NCBI GenBank assembly: GCA_949316495.1
Contig: OX439010.1
Span: 21,519,766-21,583,765, forward strand
Direction: 5' to 3'
DNA length: 64,000 bases
From: Amphiduros pacificus
Lineage: Eukaryota; Annelida; Polychaeta; Phyllodocida; Hesionidae
Below are positions 46,500-62,699 of this stretch, piece after piece; position 1 is the stretch's first letter; every line of letters begins with the position of its first letter. A program made the position numbers and the translations under genes. The notes under the pieces are model-generated. The model worked only from the letters and a program-made list of their open reading frames with translations. It did no database searches and had not been told where the DNA came from.

Positions 46500-49060
46500 C
46501 AAGTATTGGTTCTACCAGTATGAGGTTGGTTCTACCAGTATGAGGTTTGTTCTACCAGTATGAGGTTTGTTCTACCAGTATGAGGTTGGTTCTAATAGTA
46601 TGAGGTTGGTTCTACCAGTATGTGAATGGTTCTGCCAGTATGAGGTTTGTTCTACCAGTATGAGGTTTGTTCTACCAGTATGAGGTTTGTTCTACCAGTA
46701 TGAGGTTGGTTCTACCAGTATGAGGTTGGTTCTACCAGTATGAGGTTGGTTCTGCCAGTATGAGGTTGGTTCTACCAGTATGAGGTTGGTTCTACCACTA
46801 TGAGGTTGGTTCTACTACTATGAGGTTGGTTCTACCAGTATGAGGGTTGTTCTACCAGTATGAGGTTTGTTCTACCAGTATGAGGTTTGTTCTACCAGTA
46901 TGTGAATGGTTCTGCCAGTATGAGGTTGGTTCTGCCAGTATGAGGTTGGTTCTACCAGTATGAGGTTGGTTCTACCAGTATGAGGTTGGTTCTACCACTA
47001 TGAGGTTGGTTCTACCACTATGAGGTTGGTTCTACCAGTATGAGGGTTGTTCTACCAGTATGAGGTTTGTTCTACCAGTATGAGGTTTGTTCTACCAGTA
47101 TGTGAATGGTTCTGCCAGTATGAGGTTGGTTCTGCCAGTATGAGGTTGGTTCTACCAGTATGAGGTTGGTTCTACCAGTATGAGGTTTGTTCTACCACTA
47201 TGAGGTTGGTTCTACCAGTATGAGGTTGGTTCTACCAGTATGTGAATGGTTCTATCAGTATGAAAATCGTTCTACCAGTATGAAGTTGGTTCTGCCGGTA
47301 TGTGAATGGTTCTACCAGTATGAGGTTGGTTCTACCAGTATGAAGTTGGTTCTACCACTATGAGGTTGGTTCTACCAGTATGAGGTTGGTTCTATCAGTA
47401 TGAAAATCTTTCTACCAGTATGAAGTTGGTTCTACCGGTATGTGAATGGTTCTACCAGTATGAGGTTGGTTCTACCAGTATGAGGATGGTTCTACCAATA
47501 TGGGGCTGGTTCTTCCAGTGTGAGGTTGGTCCTGTCAGTATGAGGTTGGTCCTGTCAGTATGAGGTTGGTTCTGTCAGTATAAGGTTGATTCTACCAGCA
47601 TGAGGTTGGTTCCACCAGTATGTGAATGGTTCTGCCAGTATGAGGTTGGTTCTGTTAGTATGAGGTTGGTTCTGTCAGTATGAGGTTGGTTCTGCCAGTA
47701 TAAGGTTGATTCTACCAGCATGAGGTTGGTTCTACCAGTATGGGAATGGTTCTTCCAGTATGAGGTTGGTTCTGTCAGTATGAGGTTGGTTCTGTCAGTA
47801 TCAGCCTGGTTCCCTCAGTATCAGCCTGGTTATGTCAGTATCAGACTGGTTATGTCAGTATCAGACTGGTTCTGTCAGTATCAGACTGGTTCTGTCAGTA
47901 TCAGACTGGTTCTGTCAGTATCATACTGGTTCTCTCGGTATCAGGCTGGTTCTGTCAGTATCAGATTGGTTCTGCCAGTATCAGACTGGTTCTGCTAGTA
48001 TCAGACTGGTTCTGCCAGTATCAGCCTGGTTCTGCCAGTATCAGCCTGGTTCTGCCAGTATCAGCCTGGTTCTGCCAGTATCATATTGGTTCTGTTAGTA
48101 TCAGGTTGGTTCTCTCAGTATCAGACTGGTTCTGTCAGTATCAGACTGGTTCTGCCAGTATCAGACGGTTCTGCCAGTATCAGATTGGTTCTGCAAGTAT
48201 GAGGTTGGTTCTGTCAGTATCAGGTTGGTTCTGCCAGTATGAGGTTGGTTCTATCAGTATGAAAATCGTTCTACCAGTATGAAGTTGGTTCTACCGGTAT
48301 GTGAATGGTTCTACCAGTATGAGGTTGGTTCTACCAGTATGAGGTTGGTTCTACCACTATGGGGTTGGTTCTTCCAGTGTGAGGTTGGTTCTACCAGTAT
48401 GAGGTTGGTTCTACCAGTATGAGATTGGTCCTGTCAGTATGAGGTTGGTTCTGCCAGCATGAGGTTGGTTCCACCAGTATGTGAATGGTACTGTCAGTAT
48501 CAGACTGGTTCTGTCAGTATCAGACTGGTTCTGTCAGTATCAGACTGGTTCTGTCAGTATCAGACTGGTTCTGCCAGTATCAGACTGGTTCTGTCAGTAT
48601 CAGACTGGTTCTCTCAGTATCAGACTGGTTCTCTCAGTATCAGACTGGTTCTGCCAGTATCAGACCGGTTCCCTCAGTATCAGACTGGTTCTGTCAGTAT
48701 CAGATTGGTTCTGTCAGTATCAGATTGGTTCTGCCAGTATCGAACTGTTTCTCTCAGTATCAGACTGGTTATGTCAGTATCAGACTGGTTCTGTCAGTAT
48801 CAGACTGGTTCTGTCAGTATCAGCCTGGTTCCCTCAGTATCAGATTGGTTCTATCAGTATCAGATTTGTTATATCAGTATCAGATTGGTTCTATCAGTAT
48901 CAGATTGAATATACAAATTACAGTCGACTGTCCCAGTATTGGTATTGCTCTCAGAATGATTATATCTGTATCAGGATCATTTTACCACTGTCAGTTTGAT
49001 TTTACCAGTATCATTTTGCCTTTACATATAATGTATGGGAATGATTGTGTCAGTATAATT
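46500..49060. repeat. 20-bp minisatellite in two alternating variants
   Basis: About 120 copies of a strict 20-bp unit. Variant 1 is TCTACCAGTATGAGGTTGGT (about 46500-47790 and 48190-48480). Variant 2 is TCTGTCAGTATCAGACTGGT (about 47790-48185 and 48480-48905). Period slips are rare (one base lost near 48168). The right end decays to diverged units by ~49060. Spurious frames (VSDWFCQYQTGS) are open across variant 2. Confidence 0.97.
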
Positions 49061-51432
49061 TTGTATCATTATTGAACTGTCAGTATCGGCATTAATTTAT
49101 GCCACCTTGATAACCTCCAGTTTGTTGGTTTTATTAATGTGATAACTTGATGATTGACGTCATCATTTTTCTTCGATTGTCCGATACCTGCCTTACGAAA
49201 CCAATTAATGCAATCAGTCTCTGGGTTTTCCGGGTCAATCGAGTGAGGAAGGACTTCCAATGTTATACATTTTATTAAACGCACATAGGCTTTCCTCTTT
49301 CCTAATTTGGGCGTGATCCTATTTCTAGAAAAAATACTATGTCATTTGATAGCGTTTACAGTGATTAACAGAAAAAGATTGGATATTAATGCGATACTTA
49401 ATGCTTATTTTACCTTGAATGAAGTTTATTTCGGCCTAAGAGTAAAGGGACACTTATATTGTACAGTATATGATATCATAGACAAATCTAATTGAAAGTA
49501 ATTCATATAATTTATGTTTAGCTTAATGTGACGAGCACCTCGGCTACTCTTGGTATCTTAATACTGTTTGATTGACATTTATAATTGTGTATAACCAAGA
49601 TTTAAAGTACCCAATTGTTTGATCTGTCCCTAATGCATTTTAACTGTTTACATTCCAATTTGTAGATAAATAAATTGCTTAGCTTCTGCTGTTGTGTGCA
49701 CATGGCTGTCAGCTATTACTGGCTAATCATTAAGGTAAACTATTAATTTATAGTGAATTAAGCCACATTACTGCAAGGCTGTCTGAAGCAAAGGTTTGTA
49801 AACAGTTACACCAAACCTGCACCCAATCTGGTGAAAGTGACCACTTGAAATCTACGTGTTATGTGACATTACACGGTGTTGCTTGCACATTGTCTGTTTC
49901 GCCGGTGAAATGTGTCACTCTGCATCTCTTATCAAGGATTATGACAGGTGGTATCGCACATTACTCCCACATACAATTCAAGTAGGGCTGTGTTTTAAAA
50001 TCACATCCAATGGAGGGGAGTTGAGTTTTAAAACTTTGAAATATTCTTAATTCATAGAGTTTTGTTTAGTGCAACTCGGCAAAGTACATTGACGTAATGA
50101 ATATTAGCCAATACAGATCTGTGAGACTGGTATGCAGTGTGAAATCTTATACTCAAAAGTGAAATTTTCGAATGTTTGTTCATTCATGCAATACGTGTTA
50201 GTTCAAGCATCACATTGATGAATGTCACATCATGATATATCACCATGATGTATCATCATAAAACATACACATACATACATATTTGGCATAGTTGAATAAT
50301 ATATTATTCAACTATGAGCCTTGTCAGTTACCCGCCATAGCAGGACGTCTCTATCATATGATATGATAGACTGATTCATAACAGTCCTTACCACCAAAGG
50401 TATAAAGGTGCGCACAGAATCGACAGCAAGCCATCAGTATTCACTAAAATCGGGTTGTCCACTCATTGGTGAAAAAAAATAAATAGGCAGTTGTACTGAT
50501 TGGTCAGTTCATGTGCCAGAAAAAAAAACAATTTTCTTATTTTTAACAAATTCTTAATATTAGTGCATTTTTCAATTCTGTCACTTTTGTAAGTTTTTGA
50601 CATAAAATTGAGGTTATTGTCTGCTGATTTATACAGGTGTGAATGGAAACTTAGGTGACAGATTAGCCATGCTTGTCCTGAGTTCATATATAAACAATGG
50701 CCGGTCTGCCAGCCAACTTCATCTGGCGCCAGATTTATAATCTGTGCCATCCATTTGGGCTGGTTGAGGTCAGCGGTCATATTGTTCAATCCAACAGGAG
50801 TTAGATTCCATATGTCATTTTTTTCTAAATCTGACCTGTTGAATACTTAAAACTTATAACAAAATACTTTCAGCAAAGTGGATATATAAAAAAACAAAAT
50901 TGGACACCCCAGCATGTACTAAAGGGATTCCACCAAACTATTAATAGTTTACAGGAGAGAGCTTCCACCAATACATTGTTAGATGGAAAATCTTTGGTAA
51001 ACACTGGATTGCATCAATGTATATTTCAATGATCGAGATTGAGAATAATTTTAATGTGTCACTAAATGTTCAGTTGAATGTTTCTATTATTAGATCACAT
51101 TGTTTTAAAACTGATCCATTAATTACACACTGACAGATATATTTGGGAGGTGTGTCACACATTTCCATTGATGTCTCCTGTTCATGAACTGAGATGACTT
51201 TTATAGAGAGGAGGCCCATTGTCCGGAATGTGACATGAGCAGCTAACATCAGTGGTGTGACCAACTATCATCTAAGACTTATTTGCAACATTGTAATAAC
51301 CAGGGAAAAATGGTCATCAATTAAGGAAAATAAAATAGAGGGAGGCCCTATTATTTGGCATATTTTAAGACCGACAAATATTTATAAGCCTTTTTAGTGG
51401 AGTAAATCCAGTCACTCGATCTTTTATAATAT
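49061..51432. other. unassigned DNA
   Basis: No exon was recognised. A 108-codon minus-strand frame at 50789-50463 has no domain. A perfect 30-bp palindrome is listed separately. Confidence 0.35.
50287..50316. repeat. perfect 30-bp palindrome
   Basis: Bases 50287-50301 (CATAGTTGAATAATA) are followed without a spacer by their exact reverse complement. A second short palindrome (TATCATATGATA) lies about 50 bp to the right. Confidence 0.9.
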
Positions 51433-51705
51433 TGGACCTTGGCGCAGTTGGTAAGAGCGCAAGTTGATTAGCACCAGTTCCTTTGTGGTGATCCAAAGGT
51501 CATGAGTTCGATCCCCGGTGCTGATATTGAATTCATGATAATGTTTGTCATATGAGCTGAGGCCCGTACCTCAGGGTTAACCCATTGTCCTTGTATATCT
51601 GTGACTGGGTGGGTTGTCTTGTCAATGGCCTGTGACATGACAATTCATTGAGGCAGCACCATATCTGCTACAAGTAGGTCTCATAACGAAATGACTAAAA
51701 TACTT
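51433..51705 (+). mobile_element. near full-length tRNA-derived SINE
   Basis: The A-box (TTGGCGCAGTTGG) and B-box (GAGTTCGATCCCC) are in tRNA-like spacing. They are followed by the family body (GAGCTGAGGCCCGTACCTCA, GACAATTCATTGAGGCAGCA) and the end CTACAAGTAGGTCTCATAAC. The (CAAA)n tail is lost. It has no tRNA acceptor-stem pairing, so it is not a tRNA gene. Confidence 0.9.
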
Positions 51706-54557
51706 TCTAAACACATTTTTGAAAGGAAAATTAAACAGAAATTGACAAAAGACCATTGCAACTTAAATCTTATTCACACGTATTCCATGAAAAGTTAATC
51801 CTGATTGACATTATGATCAGAAGGTATGACAATTATTCATGCACCTTGATGCATCATAGCCAACAAGTATGCAAAATGGTGAACATAAATGTCTGTTGGA
51901 GATTTTCAATACTAAATGAAAATGTTATCTGTATATTTTCCCAAGTCTTGGAAAAAGTGTTTAGGGGGCAGACAAATTGTAAGAACTTTCTTAAATAAAA
52001 TATGCTTAAAAATGGCACCAGAGAATTTATGAATGTCTCTATATTTTTTCAGGAAAATATATTGTCAGAATATATTTGTATTAATCTTTAGAGATTGCCT
52101 CCAAATTTACGTTTTTATCCCAAAGACACTGCAAATAACAATCAATGCTAAAACTTCAAATAGATTTTGCACTTTTTTTTTGTTCATACCGACTCAATAT
52201 TGAGGATGATTTCTTTGGTATGGCGTTACAAGCGGTGTTTCATACCGATATATGTTCAGTAAGGTCCATATAGTCTACTCAGGGCTCATCAGTTAAGGGA
52301 AAACCATTAACTTGAGTCTACTCAAAACAACTTGGTTATGTTAGAAGAAGATAAATGTCAAATACACTGGTTGAAAACAGACATAGAACTAAGATAAAAT
52401 ATAACTTTTATTAAATATTTATGTTGTCATAGTTCAAGTGTATCAGAGCATCCTGCGAAGTTTCATCGACATCAAGTGAAATCAAGCGAAATTATGATTG
52501 AATTATGTGTACATTGCTTGTATCTATTGTTCAGAATTCTTTAGCTCACAATTTATCCTGCATTTATGTGCCAAATTAACAAAAACTTTCATTAAACATT
52601 TGACGACGTTGTGTTTATATGTTTTACCATGATGTTATTTATCACTCTATGAAGTTTCGTCAACATTTGAGCAATATTTCAGTGAAACTGTGATTGAACT
52701 TTAAAATGATATTTCCAAACCTGAAGTGCACAACTCAATATCAGAATGGCCACCTGCCAAGGATCTTTGTATATGGTTAGATAAGTGAAATATGTTCATG
52801 ATAGGAGGTGTCCTTCCCGTGTAAAACATTAGAGACGTCAGATTAATTCTCACCATTCGGACCTCCTCGTCCTCTGTACTAAGTGCTTCGTCATTACATA
52901 ACACCCCCAGCTGACTTGTTTTACTTCCGGTTATTTTTTCTTCACCGGTAATTGACTAATATTATATTATTTTGGTAGATTTGGCTTAGATAACATGGAT
53001 ATAATAATCTCTTCATTTATCAGCTATATATGACCTATTCCCTAATACGTTAAGGTCATCCCCACGTGTCCAACACAGTGTTGAACTCGTGGAAGAGGAT
53101 GGTACCAACTGCTTCGCTGCCTCAGTGAATATTGCTCTACATGGATCAAATAGGAAGTAAAGGAGAATGGAATCTCCCGCTGTGAATCGCCATCAGTTCT
53201 GACGTCAGTGGCACTTGCCATCGCGTATCTTCAAGGAAAATATATATCTCCCAGTGATTAGATTCACAGTATTTTCATTTGTCGAAATATCAAATTTTAA
53301 TGATTTTAATTGAAACTGCCCTTTGCTAACTCTGAGTTTTCTTGGCTCTGCGCTCTACACATTAGTTTGTGCAGTCTCATCAGTGGGTGGGGGGAGGAAG
53401 GCAAGCAGAAAAATACCTTGTTGCGCATGGGCACTCTCCATTTTTTCCGTTTTTTGTGGAGCATGTCTCTCTTAATTATATTGAACTTAAAAGTACCATT
53501 TAGGTTAATAAATCCATTTTTGTAACTCATATTTATTTAACTGGAATTCCAGTTAAAATAGTACTTTAAATCATATTTTTAATATCCTTTGAAAGAAAAT
53601 GGGGACATGTTTTGCTTTAGAGATGGAATATAGAGATTAGCCTCATGCACCTCCACCCCTCCCCTGAATTCTTAATTTAGACATTAAAATTTGTAACTTA
53701 GATTAACATTATATATATATATTAATCGTCTAAAGATTCGCGATTATTTTAGTCAGATCTCCATGACCACAACATTTTAGGTGCGGCAAGATTCTTATTG
53801 GTCATGAAACTAACCAAATTCTATTTAAGTAGAAATAGAGAAAGAAATGTCACATTGGGATAGATAATCTTCCTGAACATTCCACTGAAGCACAATGGTT
53901 ATTGCTTGAACATAATGAGCCACACCAATGTGGTATGTGGGACCAAATAGTAACAGTTGAGGTCTCAAATGATGAGTCCAAACAATGAATACTCAAGACA
54001 AGAGCTATGAACTGAAGGGCACTTCAACTTAAATCCAACAAGAAAACAACTAAACTTATAACCCCAAGAGGCACGAACGCTGCAGTAAAAACAAAAATGC
54101 AAGCCTGAAATATGATCAAAGAAAAAATTATATTTTACAGACTTCTGATTGTGATCATGTGTTAGGCCACTGATGAAGCTACACACTAAGCTGAGCTGAG
54201 GTAAAACAAGAAAGACATCGAAATGAATGCCTTAAATAGAGTGCATACTTCATAACAAGAAACATGGAGCCTATAATTCTACTGTAGTTTTCAGACATTT
54301 GAAAACCTCCTTCAGTCAGTATGCAAGGTGAATCCTTGGCATGATTATCAAGAAAGTAATCATTGTTTCTGTAAGGAATATTTGACAACTAGGTGTGATT
54401 ACCAAATTCATTCCAAGAGACCTGATGCACGCCACAATATCACCACTCATCAAAGAAATACTGCTTCTCTAAGACCTTTTATCTAATATTCCATATATCT
54501 CTATTGATTGAAACTTCGCCACAAATGCATGATTTGTGTATTCTGTGTGTTCTGAGT
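51706..54557. other. unassigned DNA
   Basis: Two diverged ~180-bp copies with the shared words TATCA, GAAGTTTC and GATTGAA lie at 52418-52510 and 52598-52702, suggesting a decayed satellite or old repeat. Nothing else was recognised. Confidence 0.3.
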
Positions 54558-54788
54558 CTAGACAACAGGAATCCTGTCATGTTGGTGCCACAGGTAGTAT
54601 TCCGCATTGTTGATCACCAGACACTTCTTTACACTTCTACTTCTGCCATGTCCTATCCCAACTCTATCAACAGTTGAGACATTGGAAATAGGGTCAAATG
54701 CTCTACTCTGGCCCGCTTGTAATGACAGAGTGGAGACCTTGTCATCAAATGCACCTTCCCTCGTATCTAAGGCTTTGTGCTTGGCCAT
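54558..54788 (-). other. unassigned 76-codon open frame
   Basis: An ATG frame begins MAKHKALDTREGAFDDKVST and ends CLVINNAEYYLWHQHDRIPV. It is hydrophilic with balanced codon use, unlike the AT-rich chance frames nearby, but no family was recognised. A stop lies in frame just upstream. It may be a small exon, a gene relic or part of a repeat. Confidence 0.2.
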
Positions 54789-54982
54789 AGTGATGTGGTG
54801 TGTTTAAAGCATTCATGAAGTCACAGAGGTCACAGTCAATTTTACAGAGGTTTGAGGTATGCTTAAATGATATGCGGCCAAGAAACTGTGATACAGGCAA
54901 GTTATCCCACTAAAATCAATCAAAATACAGCGACTATGGTTATTGTATTTTACTGAAAGTGCTAAGTTCTGGCTGTACTCAC

Positions 54983-55061
54983 CAGGTGGCCATATGTATA
55001 CAGCCATGTGACCTCTATTGTGGCCTGTCAGAGTGTTAGGCCTGTACCGATGAACAAACAT
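54983..55061 (-). other. unassigned frame ending at a donor-like site
   Basis: An ATG frame starts MFVHRYRPNTLTGHNRGHMA and reaches VYIWPP directly before a strong donor-like GTGAGTAC. No downstream acceptor that keeps the frame open was found, so an exon call is weak. Confidence 0.15.
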
Positions 55062-55065
55062 TAAT

Positions 55066-55167
55066 GGACAAACAGGGCTCTGTAAGCCAAATCACTCCAT
55101 TGTCCCAATCTGAAGGTGCCCCATCGTTAGCAAAACTTTACTAAGCAGGTGTTTACAAGTGATCAAT
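55066..55167 (-). repeat. dispersed repeat, copy 1
   Basis: On the minus strand it shares words such as AAACACCTGCTTAGT, AAGTTTTGCT, GGGCACCTTC and TGGAGTGATTTG with 58755-58850, which is in the opposite orientation. Overall identity looks like 75-80 percent by eye. Confidence 0.6.
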
Positions 55168-57425
55168 GGTCAACTATATTATTTGTTTGTTGACAAAGTG
55201 ACCATAGGATGATTTGGAGTTTAGCAGAAGACTCCTCTACCTTCAAATGGCACAGAACATTATGTAGGGGACATATGATGGTTAATAACATTTGATCGCA
55301 GTTTGGGGTATGAACACTTATATTATGTATGGATAAAGTGCTTTAAAACCTTATTTCATGAATGCTTTAATCAACTTGCATGGACAGTTTTGCAATGGTC
55401 AATCTTTGTATCACCTATATATGAAATAAGTTTAGCATCTTCCCTTATTGTAGAAATATATGAATATTTGCAAAATAATATCAGCTATTAAATTAATTAA
55501 TCCATTTGTGTCAATATTTTATAAATTTCTTATCACCTGATTTTATTTATATTGCATATGCGGCACATTTTCTAATACTATGAGTCATTGTTATCATTTT
55601 TTTATGTACGATTATGATAAGAACTACTTATTGGGGTTAGTTTCTGAAGTTACACTTACATATTATTTCTATGAAATTGAAAAAGATTGAAATTGCTCAA
55701 TTTAAAGTCTGTCAATTTTCATCTTTTGTACACCTACCACTTTCAAGTTTCTTAACCAAATTTAGCTTGTTAATAAATCTCGAAATTGACGAACTTTATT
55801 TTCAGTTTATTTTCACCATTTAAGTTTTTTTATATGCAGTATTATATGTACATTTCTGAATTAACCACCGATAAGTTGTTATAATAAATATTGTTTCAAA
55901 ATAGCTCAGCAGATCCAAATTTCCTTTAATTTCCCTATCCCTTGCAGATTGGTTCTATATTTGACGGAATGTGAAGCCTCTCAGAGGTTACAGTTATCAA
56001 GATATAGTCTCATTAAATCCATTTCAATTTCAATATGGCATGGAATAGTTAACGTAAATGCTTTATTCAGCATCTTCTTTTCACTATATAGCCATTTTAG
56101 AACTGATTGATAATATTCAATTTTGTGTTTTTGTGAGTTTTGAAAAATAAATCCCACCTGGGAAAAAATAGAGTGTCCCTTGACTGAGAATATGAATCTT
56201 GATGTGGTGATAACTGCATGAAGTGGAATGCCAGAGGCCGGATCTGGGATGCTGCCCTTAACTACCCACAGGTAAAAGAGTGCTTGGTGAAAAAAGATAC
56301 TTCAGAGTATTCTGTCTCAGAAGAAAGATGAAATTGAAGATATGTTCACAATAACTAGCTTGAACGTCACAACATAGTGTAAATAAGTGTTACACATATA
56401 TATATATACACAAAAAGGAAAGCAAAAAATACCATTGTGATCACAGATATCAGTCAAGACTTTGTTTATTGTTTTTTTTTTTTTTTCTGAAGTTGATGAT
56501 CATATTTACATTATTTACATGATCACATATTATATCCATAATTAAATATGTGCCTAAAAGTTTGAATCATGTTGCACTTGCAGCATTCAGTTGTAAATTG
56601 TGCATTTTGAGATTTTGATGTAAGATTCTTATTTCACAATAGGAAGATGAAAAAGCAATGTAATACAGCTATTTTCTATTCCTTATGTTGATGAAGATGC
56701 ATTATCAATAAAAATCTACTACAGGCCAATGCCAAATTTACAGTCAGAACCTGAGGTATTAATTGTCGCCCAGGAAGCTTCGTGATCACCGATGATGGCT
56801 ATCGAGACTAAATACGTCACTCAAGTCGTTCTGCAAACTTTACCTCAAGTTAATTATGAAAACAAACTCACCTATGATGAAGCACCTTTGCAAATGAATA
56901 TTTTTTTCCCAGACCCCTGGACTCATTTTAATCATAATGTTATGTAACAATGTAAATATATTATTTATGAATGAGTAAGGAGACATTTACATAGAAAAAG
57001 TGAAATCGCTATTTTGCAGAATTTTCTCCTGTGATCAGAAACCAATGTTCCAGTGTTGCCACCTTGTGATTTATTTGTGACAACAGAGGTCACCACCCAA
57101 CTGTAGCGCGAAATGCCAAACTGGGTGGCGTATTTATTGAATTCATTAAGCTGATACATTATTTATCCTAATTTCTGTCTTATCGTTAGGCATTTCCAAA
57201 TCAAAACACTGAACCAAATTTATGTGGACCAATATGTATAATCCTCACTAAAAGTGTATCCCTTGATATTATATAAGCTTATGTAACTAACAACTACGGA
57301 TCAAAGGGTCAATCCCCCAATGTCCCTGAAATGATGTGAACAATGGTTTAATGAACCTGTCAATGGCTAAATATGGTAAGGAACATTATTTAATTAGACA
57401 TCCCAAAATATGAAAGTGTAAAAAC
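55168..57425. other. AT-rich unassigned DNA
   Basis: No exon or repeat family was recognised. A T-run (about 56470-56488) and short TA runs are present. Confidence 0.4.
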
Positions 57426-57429
57426 AAAC

Positions 57430-57945
57430 ACTAAAAACAATATAACGTTCCTTGTATAAGTTGGTTTTCAATTTCTTTTTAAAACTGTCAATCGTTGTAC
57501 ATTTTTTCACACTAAGGGGCAGTGCATTCCAGTCTTTGGGCGCATATGCAGCAAAAGCTCTATCCCCATATGTTTTTTAATTTGTTTTTGGAATCACATA
57601 TTCATTATTTTCATTAGATCTTAGGTTTTTGTCACCATGTTTCGGTACTAGTAGTCTAGATAAATAACTAGGGGCAAAGCCATTATGTATCTTCCATGTC
57701 AATAGGGCTACTTTGAATTTTATTCTAGCATCAACAGGTAGCCAATGGAGATCCATTAATTTTTAGGTGATATGGTCGTTTTTCTTTAGTTTTCCCACCA
57801 CTCTAGCAGCAGCGTTCTGTAGTTTCTGCAGCTTTGCCAGTTCACATTTTGGTATTCCTGCCAGTAGAGAATTACCATAATCCAGTGTAGAAGTAATAAA
57901 TGCATGTGCCAACTTATTTGCTGTCTTTTCAAAATGATGCTGATA
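57430..57945 (-). mobile_element. CR1/L2-type LINE 3' fragment
   Basis: On the minus strand one frame reads across ~165 codons with two stops. Its blocks are STLDYGNSLLAGIPKCELAK, LQKLQNAAARVV, DLHWLPVDARIKFKVALLTW, SRLLVPKHGDKNLRS, TYGDRAFAAYAPKDWNALPL and DSFKKKLKTNLYKERY. This is the post-RT C-terminal domain typical of L2/CR1-group LINEs. The 5' part is absent. It is a different family from the LINE at 11-12.6 kb. Confidence 0.88.
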
Positions 57946-58050
57946 TCAGACATGGGATATCCAAGTGTGAAAAATGATGTAGATATTTGTCATGGGTCAT
58001 TTAAGTGTGGACAATGATGCTGATATTAGACATTGGTAGGAGTGTGGGAA
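57931..58050. repeat. degenerate ~41-bp triplicate
   Basis: Three imperfect units share AATGATG, GATAT, CATGGG/CATTGG and AAGTGTG words. They adjoin the truncated 5' end of the LINE fragment. Confidence 0.5.
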
Positions 58051-58754
58051 AGCAACAGTAGTGGCCCTTTTGACAGTGCATGGATAAACTGTCTTACAGA
58101 ATAAGGACTCCGAAACCATGGACACATATTTGTTGGTTGAAATGTCACAGGCAGCGAGATATGATGAATGATGTTTAAGTGAGATATTTGAGTAATGATT
58201 GGCTATTTTGAATTATTTCTAATTGATATGCTGTCATGAGAAAGAAAGCCATCATCATGGGGCAATTACCTACTTATATAACTAATTAGTAAACAATTAT
58301 AAGAATGAAATTGAAAGAGCCAGGTTACGATTTTTGGTCTTAGAATAGATGCACTATATAATGGTTCTGTTCATGGGAAGGATAGGAAAAATGAGTTTTA
58401 AATGTCAGTTTGTATTTCCATGGTCACAAATATATTTTTTGTCTTTGAATTTCTATGTATTTACGTATCTATGATGTTTTAATCATGTAATTTATAGAAT
58501 CTATTTTTACAAGGAAGTATCTCTGTTAGGGAAAATATAAAAATGTACATATCAAATTACCATCAATGCAAAAATATAGAATTATATTGGACTATATAGG
58601 ATAATATAGTACTTTGGGAGCCCTGTGTTTGTCCAGAGTCATTGAAGCATTCATGAAATTAAATTTTAAGCACTTTGCATAATATAAATGTTTATACCCT
58701 ACAAATTGCAATAAGTGATATTTCCCATGTTTGCCCCACATAAATTTGAGCTGA

Positions 58755-58850
58755 CCAGTGATCTAGTGCAAACACCTGCTTAGTTAAGTTTTGCTTACAA
58801 CAGGGCACCTTCTTCAGATTAGGACATTGGAGTGATTTGAATAAAGCTGA
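58755..58850 (+). repeat. dispersed repeat, copy 2
   Basis: This is the inverted partner of 55066-55167. It lies just beyond the likely ETFA 3' end. Confidence 0.6.
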
Positions 58851-58884
58851 TATAACTTCAAATTCCTTCTTTTTTTGTGAAACA

Positions 58885-58890
58885 TTTATT
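58885..58890 (-). terminator. possible ETFA poly(A) signal (AATAAA)
   Basis: A canonical AATAAA lies on the minus strand about 415 bp after the ETFA stop. An alternative ATTAAA lies nearer the stop, at about 58968. Confidence 0.35.
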
Positions 58891-59305
58891 CTCCATATAT
58901 CACATTTGCACCTTCGAACATGAGCTTACTTATTTACATCTTTTTATGAAAGATTGCAATCATACATTTAATAATCCATTCTTATGAACACGAAAGAGCA
59001 ACGCCGTTTCAATTTTATCTATATAAATAGTGAAAATTTCATCATGGTGTCTTGAAATTGTGGAATGCCAACTTGAAATTATCAAAGCATTATCATAACA
59101 ACTACTAACATCTGATGGATCACAAAATGAAATGCTGCAAATGAGGTCAGTGGAGGAATTGCAGGATTCCATGGGGTGACAAATCACATGACCTCATACA
59201 GATATCTAAATATGTGAACAAACAGATGTCATATCCCAAACAGAAATGGTATAAGTTAAATGTTTGGACAACAGCCTTCTTATCCCTTCAATATTCTTTG
59301 ATGAA

Positions 59306-62699
<3,394 letters not shown>

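Noticed and set aside
47720-49075. Open frames up to 196 codons
   Set aside because: They come from the 20-bp minisatellite in several frames.
50463-50789. 108-codon minus-strand frame
   Set aside because: No recognised domain; the C-terminal half is low-complexity Phe/Asn from AT-rich DNA. A faint resemblance to the frame at 34.6 kb (an LNFMSK/LDFMSK word) is too short to use.
51433-51520. tRNA gene
   Set aside because: A- and B-boxes are present, but there is no acceptor-stem pairing and the sequence continues into the SINE body; the same applies to the copies at 16 and 17 kb.
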